This document shows, one piece after another, positions 52,237 through 62,558 of a DNA stretch of 64,000 nucleotides. The stretch comes from Micromonospora avicenniae. Lineage in GTDB: Bacteria; Actinomycetota; Actinomycetes; Mycobacteriales; Micromonosporaceae. The number at the start of each line of letters is the position of its first letter. Within the stretch, counting starts at the first letter, position 1. The notes beneath the pieces are model-generated. The model ran no database searches and was not told where the DNA came from. It saw only the letters and a program-made list of their open reading frames with translations. The position numbers were made by a program, and so were the translations under genes. The DNA is taken from assembly GCF_900156065.1 (NCBI RefSeq), contig NZ_FTNF01000030.1, forward strand, positions 1-64,000, written 5' to 3'.

Positions 52237-52352
52237 TCTGGGCGGGGTCGAGGCGATGACCCGTCAGTATCCGGAAGCCGGATGCGGACCTGGCAACGAC
52301 GGAGCGACGCGCTCCTTCCGGAGGCGGGGCGCAGTGGCGGGATCGCGCCGCG

Positions 52353-55300
52353 TCAGGGCTCCGACCATGCGGTCTGGATCAGTCGGACACCGTCACGCCG
52401 GCGTACCAGCGTGCCGCGGCCGGCCGGCAACCGCTGCGGCCGCAGCCCGCCGAAGAGCTGGCCCTCATCCCGGTCACCAGACATCAGCAGGGCGGGCGAG
52501 TCCAGCTCCCGCAGGCGTTGCAGCACCGGCTCGTAGAGTGCCCGGCTCACCCCTCCCATCCGACGGGCGATGATCAGATGCAGGCCGATGTCCCGAGCCA
52601 GCGGCAGCAGCTCGTGGAGCACGCTGAGCGGGTTGTTCCCGCCGGAGGCGACAAGGTCGTAGTCGTCCACCAGGATGTAGAGGTCCGGGCCCTGCCACCA
52701 GCTCCGGTCACGTAGCTGGGCCGGCGTGACGTCCGGGCCGGGCAGCCGGCCCTGCAGGGCGTCGTAGATCGAGCCGAGCCCCTGGCTGAACGCCTGGTTG
52801 GAGGGGGCGTAGTCGAGCAGGTGGTCGCCCTCCACGGCACCCAGCAGGCCCCGGCGGTAGTCGGCGATGACCAGCCGCGCCTGCGCCGGGGTGTACCGCT
52901 CGACGATGCCCCGGGCGATCAGCCGCAGCAGGTTCGTCTTGCCGCATTCGGCGTCACCGAAGATGCTCAGATGCGGGTCACCGTTCAACTCGAGGTAGAC
53001 GGGGGCGAGCGCCGCCTCGTCGACGCCGATGGGCAGCCCGCCGGCGGCCGGGTCGCTGCGCTCGTTGAGCTCGGCCACCGACAACTGGCGCGGCAGCAGC
53101 CGCACCGGCGGGGCCGGCGGTCCAGGCCACGCCGCAGCGACCTGGTGGGCGAGTTCGCCCGTCGCCCCACTGAGGTCCTCGACGGTGTCCCCACCGTCGA
53201 TGCGGGCCAGGGCGGTCAGGAAGTGCAGCTTGTCGCGGGTGAGCCCGTGACCCGGCGAGCCGGCCGGGACGCTCTGCGCGGCCCGCCGATCGATCTCCGA
53301 CTCCGCCGGATCGCCAAGCCGCAGCTCCAGCTTCGTGCCGAGCAGGTCACGCATGTTGATGCGGATCTCCGCCCACCGCACGGCCGTCACAATCACGTGT
53401 ACGCCGAAACCCAACCCCCGGGCCGCCAGGTACGTGATGTTCTGCTCCAGCTCCTCGTAATCCTGGCGCAGGGTGTTCCAACCGTCGACCACCAGGAACA
53501 CGTCACCGAACGGATCGTCGGCGAACTCCCCGACCGCCCGTCGCCGGCGGTAGGTCGCCATCGAGTCGATGCCGTGCTCGCTGAACCGCCCCTCTCGCGC
53601 CGCGAGGACCGCGACCGCCTCGGCGACGGTACGGCGCACCGCCTCGGTGTCCCGCCGACCGGCGACCCCGGACACGTGCGGTAGCTGTCCCAGGCCACCC
53701 ATCGCGCCCCCGCTGAGGTCGAGACAGAGGAACTGCACCTCCCGAGGCGTGTGGGTAAGCGCCAGCGCGGCGACGAGGGCGTGCAGCAGGGTGCTCTTGC
53801 CCGACCGCGGCGCGCCGACAACGGCGACGTTGCCGTCGGCTCCCGACAGGTCGAGTCGCAGGGGAGCCTGTCGCTGCTCGTGCGGTATGTCGACCACACC
53901 GACCGGCGCGGTCAGCGCGGCCGCGGCGGGCACGTTCAGTCCCCGACGCGGGTGCCGGGCCAACGGCGGCAGGAGCTGGTCGAGGCTTGGCGCAACGGCC
54001 AGCGGCGGCAACCAGACCTGGCGGGCCGTCGGCCGGCCACCGCGCAGCCGGTCCAACACGAGGTCGAGGACGCTGAGGCCGGCCAACTCCTGTGGCACCC
54101 CCGTCTCCTCCGTCCCGGTCAACGCCGGTGCGCCGGAGACGTATGTCGCCCGGAATCGGCGCAGCGCGGCGCCGTCCTTCAGCAGGCCGTGTCCCGGGGC
54201 GTTCGGCAGCTCGGCCGCGTCCGGCACGCCCAGCACCATCCGACTTTCGGCGGCGGAGAAGGTACGCAGACAGATCCGGTACGACAGGTGGCTCTCCAAC
54301 CCACGTAGCGTGCCCTCCTCCAACCGCTGGGCGGCGAGGAGGAGGTGCACGCCGAGGGATCGGCCCAGCCGGCCGATAGCCACCAGCAGGTCGATGACCT
54401 CCGTCCGGACGGCGAGCAGTTCGATGAACCCGTCACAGATCACCAGCAGACTCGGCAGGGGATCCAGCGCGGCCCCGGCCAGACGCGCCGCCTCGTACGC
54501 CGCGCGGCTCGGGTAGTTCCCAGCCGTGCGTAGCAGCTCCTGGCGCCGGGTCAGCTCGCTGAACAGCGAGACCTCGAGGCGGTCGACCAACGAGAGTTCG
54601 TCCTCGAGGTTGGTGATCACCGCGCTGGTGTGCGGCAGAGCGTCCAGAGTGGCGAAGGTGCTGCCGCCTTTGAAGTCGAGCATGATGAAGTTGAGATCGG
54701 CGGACGAGTGGCGGGCCGCCAACGTCACCACGATCGTGCGGAGCAGTTCGCTCTTGCCGGACCCGGTCGCCCCCACCAGCAGCCCGTGTGGGCCCATCCC
54801 ACCCTGGGCTGCTTCCTTGAGGTCGAGGCGCACTGGTTCGCCGGCCTCGTCGACCCCGATGGGTATCCGCAGGTACTCCTCGTCGGTGGGCGTCGGGTGG
54901 CCCGCGAACGTCTGCAGCGCGGTGGGATCCGGCAGGTTGAGCAGGGTCAGGGCCTCACTCCGCAGGGTCTCGCCGGCCAGCCGGTGGCTCTCCGGCCTGG
55001 TGTTCGCCTGCGGCGTGCCCCACGCCTTGGCGATCAACGACACCAACCTGTCGGCTTCCTCCGGCGTCGCGGGCTCCGCCTCCGCCTTGAGGTCGGTCTC
55101 CCCGACCGCTGGTTCGGGCAGGGCGATGCGGAAGGTGCGCCTGCCGTGAATGGCCCAGCCGGGCATGTTCAGCGGAAGGCGGGCCGCCTGGTCCGGATTG
55201 ACCAGCGACTCGTGTGGCTGGGACAACCGGGTCTCGATCCGGGTCTGCGGCAGCTCCCGCAGTTCCTCCGGGATGCTGCGCCAGCTCCGGTCGAGAATCA

Positions 55301-56690
55301 CCACGTGGAACCCGTACCCGAGACCCTTGTTGGCGAGATCGACCACCCGGGGGGCGAAGTTCTCCAGCAGGGTCGCGAAGTCCTGCCAGCGGTCCACGAT
55401 CAGGAAGACGTCGGGACAGGGCCCGGCGTCCAGTTCTCCCCGTCGGGCGCGCAGACTGGTCGGCGACTCCAGGGAGTGCCGGCGGAACAGCTGCTTGCGG
55501 TCGAGGACATCGCGTTCCATGCGATCGAGCAGATCGCTGACCTCGCTGAGCTGGTCGTCGCCGAGGACCGTGCGGACGTGTGGCAGGCGCTGCATCGGCC
55601 CCAACCAGTTCCCGCCCGACTCCAGGCAGTGGATCGCCACTTCGTCGTCGGAGTGGGTTAGCGCCAGCCCGGCGATGATGGTCCGCAGCAGGGTCGTCTT
55701 GCCGGTGCCGGCGCGACCGACGACGAGTAGATGACCCTCGGCGGACGCCAGGTCCAGCCAGACCGGTTCGCCGGCGGGCTGGTCGATGCGGTGCGCCTGA
55801 CCGACCGGCACCTTCAGCAGCCCACGCCGGCGCCAGTCCGTCGCGCAGAGCGGCACGTCACCCGCCGACTCCAACTTGCCCAGCAGATCACCGAGGCGCG
55901 GATCCCGTTGGTCCCGGCGCAGGCGCTGACGGTGCTGCCCCTCACGGGACAGGGCAATGTGTATCTCGTCGCTCGCGCTGCCGAACTGACACGGCGTCTG
56001 GGCCGACCGTTTCGGCAGCTCCAGGTGCACGTACCGCCACAGGTCGTCCGGGGTGATCCGGCCCTGACCGGTGATGTCGGCCGCGCCGGTGCTGAGGCCC
56101 TGGATGATCGTCCCGGTGAACGCCGACCTGGAGCCGGGCTCGGTACCGGTGGCCGGCCGGCCGTCGTCGGCCCGTTCCACCGAATTGGTCGCCGTGATGA
56201 CGTAACGGCCGTACCCGGTCCGCAGCTCGCCGTCGAGGGCGAGGTCGTCGTCCGCCGCCTTCAGGCCCAGGCCCTCGAACGCGCCGCTGTAGCAGCAGTC
56301 GAGCAGGAGCACCGAGCTGGCGGCATCGGACTCGTCCAGCAGCTCACGGATGAACGACGCGGAGATCGCCGTAGAGGAGAGGTGATCCACCTCGGTGTTG
56401 GCGACCGCCAGGTGCAGCCGTCCGCGTTTGCTGCTGCGCACACCGTGGCCGGAGAAGTAGAGCAGCACCATGTCCTCCGGGCCGGCGGCCCGCAGCATCG
56501 ACTCGATCTCCCGCTCGATGGCGCTCTTCGACTCGTTCTCCAGCAACCTGAACTGGTCGAACGCGCCCACGTCCGGGTCGGCCAGCAGGCTGAGCAGGTC
56601 CCGGGCCTCCTCGCGGGGGGCGTAGAGATCCGCCAACGAATCGTCGATGTACCGGTCGTTGGCGACCAGTAGCGCCCGTCGCAGTCCCAC
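52353..56690 (-). CDS. Caspase-like peptidase fused to four FtsK/EccC-type ATPase domains
   Basis: A 1445-residue soluble protein. Residues 1-250 are a caspase/C14 domain: His82 (LLYFSGHGV) and Cys132 or Cys133 (LLLDCCYSGAFEG). Four P-loops follow: 325-332 (GRAGTGKT), 640-647 (GATGSGKS), 959-966 (GAPRSGKS), 1245-1252 (GDAECGKT). The last three match EccC ATPases 1-3; DFKGGSTFATLDALPH is typical of EccC. The EccC membrane anchor is absent, as are secretion partners. Domain 2 Walker B ends ICDGF where EccC has DEF. GTG start 2 nt after the EACC1-like gene. Confidence 0.9.
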   Translation of the reverse strand: MGLRRALLVANDRYIDDSLADLYAPREEARDLLSLLADPDVGAFDQFRLLENESKSAIEREIESMLRAAGPEDMVLLYFSGHGVRSSKRGRLHLAVANTEVDHLSSTAISASFIRELLDESDAASSVLLLDCCYSGAFEGLGLKAADDDLALDGELRTGYGRYVITATNSVERADDGRPATGTEPGSRSAFTGTIIQGLSTGAADITGQGRITPDDLWRYVHLELPKRSAQTPCQFGSASDEIHIALSREGQHRQRLRRDQRDPRLGDLLGKLESAGDVPLCATDWRRRGLLKVPVGQAHRIDQPAGEPVWLDLASAEGHLLVVGRAGTGKTTLLRTIIAGLALTHSDDEVAIHCLESGGNWLGPMQRLPHVRTVLGDDQLSEVSDLLDRMERDVLDRKQLFRRHSLESPTSLRARRGELDAGPCPDVFLIVDRWQDFATLLENFAPRVVDLANKGLGYGFHVVILDRSWRSIPEELRELPQTRIETRLSQPHESLVNPDQAARLPLNMPGWAIHGRRTFRIALPEPAVGETDLKAEAEPATPEEADRLVSLIAKAWGTPQANTRPESHRLAGETLRSEALTLLNLPDPTALQTFAGHPTPTDEEYLRIPIGVDEAGEPVRLDLKEAAQGGMGPHGLLVGATGSGKSELLRTIVVTLAARHSSADLNFIMLDFKGGSTFATLDALPHTSAVITNLEDELSLVDRLEVSLFSELTRRQELLRTAGNYPSRAAYEAARLAGAALDPLPSLLVICDGFIELLAVRTEVIDLLVAIGRLGRSLGVHLLLAAQRLEEGTLRGLESHLSYRICLRTFSAAESRMVLGVPDAAELPNAPGHGLLKDGAALRRFRATYVSGAPALTGTEETGVPQELAGLSVLDLVLDRLRGGRPTARQVWLPPLAVAPSLDQLLPPLARHPRRGLNVPAAAALTAPVGVVDIPHEQRQAPLRLDLSGADGNVAVVGAPRSGKSTLLHALVAALALTHTPREVQFLCLDLSGGAMGGLGQLPHVSGVAGRRDTEAVRRTVAEAVAVLAAREGRFSEHGIDSMATYRRRRAVGEFADDPFGDVFLVVDGWNTLRQDYEELEQNITYLAARGLGFGVHVIVTAVRWAEIRINMRDLLGTKLELRLGDPAESEIDRRAAQSVPAGSPGHGLTRDKLHFLTALARIDGGDTVEDLSGATGELAHQVAAAWPGPPAPPVRLLPRQLSVAELNERSDPAAGGLPIGVDEAALAPVYLELNGDPHLSIFGDAECGKTNLLRLIARGIVERYTPAQARLVIADYRRGLLGAVEGDHLLDYAPSNQAFSQGLGSIYDALQGRLPGPDVTPAQLRDRSWWQGPDLYILVDDYDLVASGGNNPLSVLHELLPLARDIGLHLIIARRMGGVSRALYEPVLQRLRELDSPALLMSGDRDEGQLFGGLRPQRLPAGRGTLVRRRDGVRLIQTAWSEP

Positions 56691-56692
56691 GC

Positions 56693-57130
56693 TCAGCTAC
56701 CGGAGATCCCCCTGGACGAATCCTGCGCGGCGGGCGGCGCGACGCCCACCGCCGCCTCGGCGGAACCCGGCGCCATGAGATGCGCCAACTGGTCGACGAG
56801 CCGCTGGTCCACCCGCGTCGCCCCAGTGATCACCAGCTCGTTGCCGCCGCTGCGCACGGTGATCGAGCGGGCCTTGACCCGATCCGCGTAGGCGATCGCG
56901 ATCTGGGCTACGGCCCGCATCGTGGTAGCCGAGAAGACACCGCCGACGATGAGCATGCCCAGCTCCCACGCCTGCTGCGACTTGCCGTGCCCAGAAGCGG
57001 GCGACTGAGCGTGCGCGACCTGCAGGCCCCGGACTGATCGCAGGTCATCGGCGAGCCCGGCGGTCAGCGCGTCGACCCGATCGGCGGGAAGCCCGACGGA
57101 CGGCTCGACCACAAGGGAGATTTCGGACAC
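56693..57130 (-). CDS. EACC1-like effector-associated small protein
   Basis: A 145-residue protein starting at GTG 57130 with GGAGG 7 nt upstream (an upstream in-frame ATG is rejected). Layout: beta strand SEISLVVEPSVGL, amphipathic helix DALTAGLADDLRSVRG, a His/Gly/Lys linker, hydrophobic helix ELGMLIVGGVFSATT (residues 57-70), then RSITVRSGGNELVITG. This matches the effector-associated constant component EACC1 that in actinobacteria accompanies caspase or trypsin effectors. Located 2 nt before the caspase gene. A TATAGG -10-like box lies at 57156-57161. Confidence 0.75.
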   Translation of the reverse strand: MSEISLVVEPSVGLPADRVDALTAGLADDLRSVRGLQVAHAQSPASGHGKSQQAWELGMLIVGGVFSATTMRAVAQIAIAYADRVKARSITVRSGGNELVITGATRVDQRLVDQLAHLMAPGSAEAAVGVAPPAAQDSSRGISGS

Positions 57131-57288
57131 GGGCGCACCTCCAGCAGCACGAGTGCCTATATTCAACACCACTACTCGATCCGTGCGGTGCCGCCGCAGG
57201 GTGGCAGCCGGCCGCCGTCCCCGCTCGGCCCACCGTTTCTCCACGCGTTCGGCGCGGTCGCGTCATAACCGGCCGTCCCTGCTGGCGG

Positions 57289-58017
57289 TCAGGGTTCGTG
57301 GTGGCCGGCCCAGGAGCCACGGACGTGGCCGATGTGGCGTCGCACCAGCGCCGCCGCTCCCGGCGCATCGCCGGCCACCACCAGATCGACGATCTGCTCG
57401 TGCTCGGCGGCCGAACGCCCCAGCTCGCCACGCTCGGCGAGCTCTTGCAGCCCGTACAGCCGGCTGCGGGCCCGCAGGTTTCCGACCACGTCGATGAGCA
57501 GCCGGTTGCCGGCGAGGGCGAGCAGCGAGAGATGGAAACGCCTGTCGACCTCGACGTAGCCGATGAGGTCGCCGGTTTCGGCGAGGCGTTCCACCTCCTT
57601 CGTCAGGGGACGCAGCGCCTCGACCGCGGCCCGGGTGGGCTCGTTGATGGCCCGGGCGATCTCGGCCACGGTGGGCACCTCGATCAGCGCGCGCAGCGAC
57701 GTGATCTCGTCCAGGTCCCGGTCACTGAGCTCCTTGACCCGGAAGCCCTTGTTCCGAACGATCGTGACCAGTTCCTCGTTGGCGAGGTCGAGCATCGCTT
57801 CGCGTACCGGCGTGGCGGAGACACCGAACTGCTCTGCGAGCATCGGCACGGAGTACAGCACGCCGGCGCGCAACTGCCCCGTGATGACCGCGCCACGCAG
57901 GGTATGGGCGATCTCCTGTCGAAGGTTGGGCCGGCCCCCCAACTGCGGCAAGGAGAGCGCGTCCGGGGCCAGGCGCCCGGTGGCGTCCGTCACGGTCTCA
58001 CTCCTCGTCCTCTTCAT
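57289..58017 (-). CDS. GntR-family regulator (FadR/FCD subfamily)
   Basis: A 242-residue regulator. Winged helix at about 28-95 (LRGAVITGQLRAGVLYSVPM, EQFGVSATPVREAMLDLANE) and an all-helical FCD ligand domain with metal-binding His residues (RFHLSLLALAGN, EHEQIVDLVV, RRHIGHVRG). Coupled by ATGA overlap to the racemase-family gene, so it is the last gene of the transport operon and likely represses it in the absence of substrate. Confidence 0.9.
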   Translation of the reverse strand: MKRTRSETVTDATGRLAPDALSLPQLGGRPNLRQEIAHTLRGAVITGQLRAGVLYSVPMLAEQFGVSATPVREAMLDLANEELVTIVRNKGFRVKELSDRDLDEITSLRALIEVPTVAEIARAINEPTRAAVEALRPLTKEVERLAETGDLIGYVEVDRRFHLSLLALAGNRLLIDVVGNLRARSRLYGLQELAERGELGRSAAEHEQIVDLVVAGDAPGAAALVRRHIGHVRGSWAGHHEP

Positions 58018-59024
58018 CGCAGGGCGAATCCCAGTCCGACGGGATCGTCGGCCTCAAGGACGAAATGGTGTTCGCCGGTGCGGTAGGCCATGCCTCGCAC
58101 CTCTGAAACGTAGGCCGGGCGACCCTCTGCTTCCAATTCCCGCACGACGCGGCCCAGGAACCGGGTTCCGACCACCGAGTCGTGCGTCAGCACCTGGTCA
58201 GGGGCGAGTTGCCCGGATGATGCTAGCAGCGCGATCCGGGCGGAGGTGCCGGACCCGCAGGGTGACCGGTCGACCTCCCCGTCGGCGAAGACGGTGATGT
58301 TGCGCTGGTGGGGGCCGTCGGACCGGCGGCCGAGATCCTCGAACAGGATTGTGCCGTAGATGCCGTCGAGCCGCGGTTCGCTCGGGTGCCGTGCCCATTC
58401 GGTGCCGTCGAGTTTCCATTTGACTTCGCGGCCGAGTGCGAGCAGGTCACCATAATGCTCGGGGTCGACCGACAGCCCGAGGGCCGAGGCGTCGACGGAG
58501 GCGTAGATGGCGCCTCCGTAGCTGACGTCCGCGCGCACCGGGCCCCGGCTGGTGTCCACGGTGATGCCTTCACCCAGCACGTACGCGGGCACGTTGCGGA
58601 AGCTGACGTCGCGGACCTCGCCGGCGACGCAGGTGACGGCGGCCGTGACGCGACCTGACGGTACGTCGATCACCACCTCGGTTTCCCCGTCCGGGGCGGC
58701 GTTGACGAGCCCGCTGCGCACGGCCCACACGCCCAGCGCGATGGTGCCGTGTCCGCAGGCCGTCGAGTAGCCGTCCTTGTGCCAGAACAGCACCCCGAAG
58801 TGTGCGCCCTCGTCGTCCGGCGGCACGACGAAGCAGCCGTACATGTCGGCGTGGCCACGAGGTTCGTTGACCAGGAGCCGGCGTACCGCGTCGATCTGTT
58901 CGTCGCGCTGAGCGTGCCCGCGCCGTTGCAGCACCGTTGTGCCGGGAATCTCCGGGACCCCGTCGGTGACGATGCGGAAGGGCTCTCCCGCCGTGTGGTA
59001 GTCGGTGGTACGAATGTCGCGCAT
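58014..59024 (-). CDS. Proline racemase-family enzyme (4-hydroxyproline 2-epimerase type)
   Basis: A 336-residue enzyme with both catalytic cysteines: Cys90 (YSTACGHGTIALG) and Cys256 (DRSPCGSGTSARI). Their presence argues for a racemase/epimerase rather than trans-3-hydroxyproline dehydratase, which lacks the first Cys. It would convert trans-4-hydroxy-L-proline to cis-4-hydroxy-D-proline, or racemise proline. ATG 59024 is chosen because the conserved start (RDIRTTDYHTAGEPFR) begins there. Lies 4 nt after the ABC ATPase gene. Confidence 0.88.
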   Translation of the reverse strand: MRDIRTTDYHTAGEPFRIVTDGVPEIPGTTVLQRRGHAQRDEQIDAVRRLLVNEPRGHADMYGCFVVPPDDEGAHFGVLFWHKDGYSTACGHGTIALGVWAVRSGLVNAAPDGETEVVIDVPSGRVTAAVTCVAGEVRDVSFRNVPAYVLGEGITVDTSRGPVRADVSYGGAIYASVDASALGLSVDPEHYGDLLALGREVKWKLDGTEWARHPSEPRLDGIYGTILFEDLGRRSDGPHQRNITVFADGEVDRSPCGSGTSARIALLASSGQLAPDQVLTHDSVVGTRFLGRVVRELEAEGRPAYVSEVRGMAYRTGEHHFVLEADDPVGLGFALR

Positions 59025-59028
59025 CGGC

Positions 59029-59757
59029 TCAGGCCCCCAGGTACGCCTCGACCACGCGGGAGTCGCGGGCGAGCTCACGCGCTGGTCCCTGCAGGGTGAT
59101 GACACCGTTCTCCACGACGTACGCGCGGTGCGCGATCTTGAGCGCGGCGCGGGCGTTCTGCTCGACGAGCAGCACCGAGGTGCCGTCGGCGTTGATCTGG
59201 CGGATCAGTTTCATGATCTGTGCCACCACGAGTGGTGCGAGCCCCATCGAGGGTTCGTCGAGCATCAGCAGTTTGGGCTTCGCGACCAGCGCGCGACCGA
59301 CGGCGAGCATCTGCTGCTCGCCGCCGGACAGGTTCCCGCCGTGCTGGTTGCGTCGCTCGGCGAGCCGAGGCAGCAGGGTGTAGACCTCGTCGATCCGGCG
59401 GCTGACCACGGTCTTGTCGCTCACCAGGTAGCCGCCGAGTTGCAGGTTCTCGTGGACGGTCAACCGGGAGAAGATGCGGCGTCCCTCCGGCACGTGCACG
59501 AGCCCGGCGCCGACGATCTCCCACGGCTTGGCCTTGGTGATGTCCCGGCCGAACGCGCGCACGGTGCCGCCGGTGGAGCGGACCACCCCGGAGACGGTGG
59601 CGAGGGTGCTGGTCTTGCCCGCGCCGTTGTTGCCGAGCAGTGCGATGATCTCGCCCTCGCCGACGGTCAGCGTCAGCCCCCGGAGGGCGTGGACGCGGCC
59701 ATAGTGGACGTCGAGGCCGTCTATTTCGAGTGCCCAGCGGCCGGCGGCGTCACTCAT
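59029..59757 (-). CDS. livF: Branched-chain-type ABC transporter ATPase, LivF-like
   Basis: A 242-residue ATPase: Walker A IIALLGNNGAGKTSTLA, VPEGRRIFSRLTVHENL (LivF hallmark), signature LSGGEQQMLAVGRAL, Walker B KLLMLDEPSMGLAPL. Second ATPase of a HAAT-type importer. Overlaps LivG by 8 nt. Context with a proline-racemase-family enzyme suggests hydroxyproline or a related imino acid as substrate. Confidence 0.92.
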   Translation of the reverse strand: MSDAAGRWALEIDGLDVHYGRVHALRGLTLTVGEGEIIALLGNNGAGKTSTLATVSGVVRSTGGTVRAFGRDITKAKPWEIVGAGLVHVPEGRRIFSRLTVHENLQLGGYLVSDKTVVSRRIDEVYTLLPRLAERRNQHGGNLSGGEQQMLAVGRALVAKPKLLMLDEPSMGLAPLVVAQIMKLIRQINADGTSVLLVEQNARAALKIAHRAYVVENGVITLQGPARELARDSRVVEAYLGA

Positions 59758-60558
59758 GGCTCATCATCTCCTCGTCCTCCTCGTCGTCGTCCCTGCCGAG
59801 GTACGCCTCGATCACGGCGGAGTCGCGGCGTACCTCGTCGGGAGTGCCGTCGGCGATCTCCCGGCCGAAGTTCAGCACCACGACCCGGCGCGACACCTGC
59901 ATGACGAGATCCATGTCGTGCTCGATGAGCACGATGGCGATGCCGAGCCCACTGATGCGTTGCAGCAGGTCGAGCAGCTCCCCCTTCTCGCCGTAGTTGA
60001 GTCCGGCGGCGGGCTCGTCCAGCAGGAGCACCTTGGGCCCGCACGCGAGGGCCCGGGCGATCTCGACACGCCGCTGCTCGCCGTACGGAAGGTTCCGCGC
60101 GAGGCCACCACGGTCGCCGCGCAGGCCCACGAAGTCGAGCCACCGGTTGGCCTCGTCGGTGGCCTCCCGCTCCGTTCGCCGGAACCGGGGCGTGTGCAGT
60201 AGCGCGTCGAGGGCGTTCTGCCGCAGCCGCAGGTGCATCCCGGCGCGGACGTTGTCGAGCACGGTCAGCTCACCGAACAGACGCAGGTTCTGGAAGGTGC
60301 GTGACATCCCCCGGGCCGCGATCGCGGACGGCCGCAGGCGGGTGATGTCCGTGCCGTGCAGCGTGATCGAGCCGCCGGTGGGCTTGTAGAAGCCCGTGAT
60401 GCAGTTGAACGCGCTGGTCTTGCCGGCGCCGTTGGGGCCGACGAGGGAGAGGACGTCGTCTTCGTAGACCTGGAAGGTCAGCCCGTCGACGGCTTTCACG
60501 CCGCCGAAGTCCAGGTGCAGGTCCTGTACCCGCAGCAGCGGTACGGATTCTCGCGTGC

Positions 60559-60562
<4 letters not shown>
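59750..60562 (-). CDS. livG: Branched-chain-type ABC transporter ATPase, LivG-like
   Basis: A 270-residue ATPase starting at GTG 60562 (GTGA overlap with LivM). Walker A LSLVGPNGAGKTSAFNC, the LivG-specific insertion (MSRTFQNLRLFGELTVLDN), signature LPYGEQRRVEIARALA, Walker B KVLLLDEPAAGLNY and H-loop LIEHDMDLVM. The C-terminus is very acidic (DDDEEDEE). Pairs with LivF. Confidence 0.92.
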
Positions 60563-61595
<1,033 letters not shown>

Positions 61596-61596
<1 letters not shown>

Positions 61597-62489
61597 CAGA
61601 CACGCTCCGTAACGCGCTCGCCGAGGATGCCGGTCGGGCGGAGCGTGAGGAAGACGATGAGGAAGCCGAAGGCGAAGACATCGCGCCACTGCCCGCCGAC
61701 CCAGGCGGTGCCGAACGACTCGAGCAGGCCGAGCGCCAGGCCGCCGAGCATCGCGCCCTTGATGTTGCCGATGCCGCCGATGACGGCCGCGGTGAACGCC
61801 TTGAGCCCGATGATGAACCCCATCAGGAAGTCGATCTTCCCGTAGTAACCGCCGGCCATCACGCCGGCGGCGCCGGCGAGGGCGGAGCCGATGAAGAAGG
61901 TACGGGCGATGACGGCGTCGACGTTGATGCCCATGTACAGGGCCGCCGTCGGGTCCTGGGAGATGGCGCGCATGGCCCGCCCGGTCTCGGTCCCCATGAC
62001 GAGCCACTGGAGGCCGGCCATCAGCAGGATCGCGATCAGGATGAGACTGGCCTGCTGGACGGTGATGCGGGCGCCGAGCAGATTGACCGGGTCGCCCGCC
62101 AGCCGGACCGGGTAGACCTCGGGGTTGGGTCCGGCCGCCAGCCGCATCCCGTACTCGAGCGCGAACGAGGCACCCACCGCGGTGATCAGCACGGAGAGCC
62201 GGGGCGCGCCGCGCAGGGGACGGTAGGCGACCCGCTCGAGCACCAGGCCGGCCGTTCCGGTCACCAGCATCGCGATGACCATGACGATGAGCAGCGCCAC
62301 GAAGCCGAGGCCGGTCGCCAGCCCGCCGGCGACGCTCAGGACGCCGAAACCGACGAACGCACCGAGCATGTACAGGTCGCCGTGGGCGAAGTTGAGGAGC
62401 CTGATGATGCCGTACACCATCGTGTAGCCCAGGGCGACCAGGGCGTAGAACGATCCGACGAAGAGACCGTTCCAGAGGAGTTGGGTCAT
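61596..62489 (-). CDS. livH: Branched-chain-type ABC transporter permease, LivH-like
   Basis: A 297-residue permease with about eight hydrophobic segments. Motifs: GYTMVYGIIRLLNFAHGDLY at the start, RAMRAISQDPTAALYMGINV in the cytoplasmic loop, KAFTAAVIGGIGNIKGAMLG near the end. Forms a heterodimer with LivM. Preceded by a hairpin separating it from the binding-protein gene. Confidence 0.92.
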
Positions 62490-62515
62490 GGGAGTCCTTC
62501 GGGGCGGGGAACGCC

Positions 62516-62547
62516 CCGGCGGCGCACTCCCGGGAGGGCGCCGCCGG
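62516..62547 (-). terminator. Intercistronic hairpin between binding protein and permease genes
   Basis: CCGGCGGCGC and GCGCCGCCGG form a perfect 10-bp stem with a 12-nt loop in the 69-bp gap, 11 bp after the livK stop. Likely a partial terminator or mRNA-stabilising hairpin giving more binding protein than permease. Confidence 0.6.
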
Positions 62548-62558
62548 GAGCGGGCGAC

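Noticed and set aside
52353..56690. Type VII secretion ATPase (EccC) as the plain annotation
   Set aside because: No transmembrane segments or N-terminal EccCa part, no ecc/esx genes nearby, and a complete caspase domain at the N-terminus.
56693..57244. Longer form of the EACC1-like protein from an upstream ATG
   Set aside because: Extension is Arg-rich and unlike the family, crosses the putative -10 box, and GTG 57130 has an excellent ribosome site.
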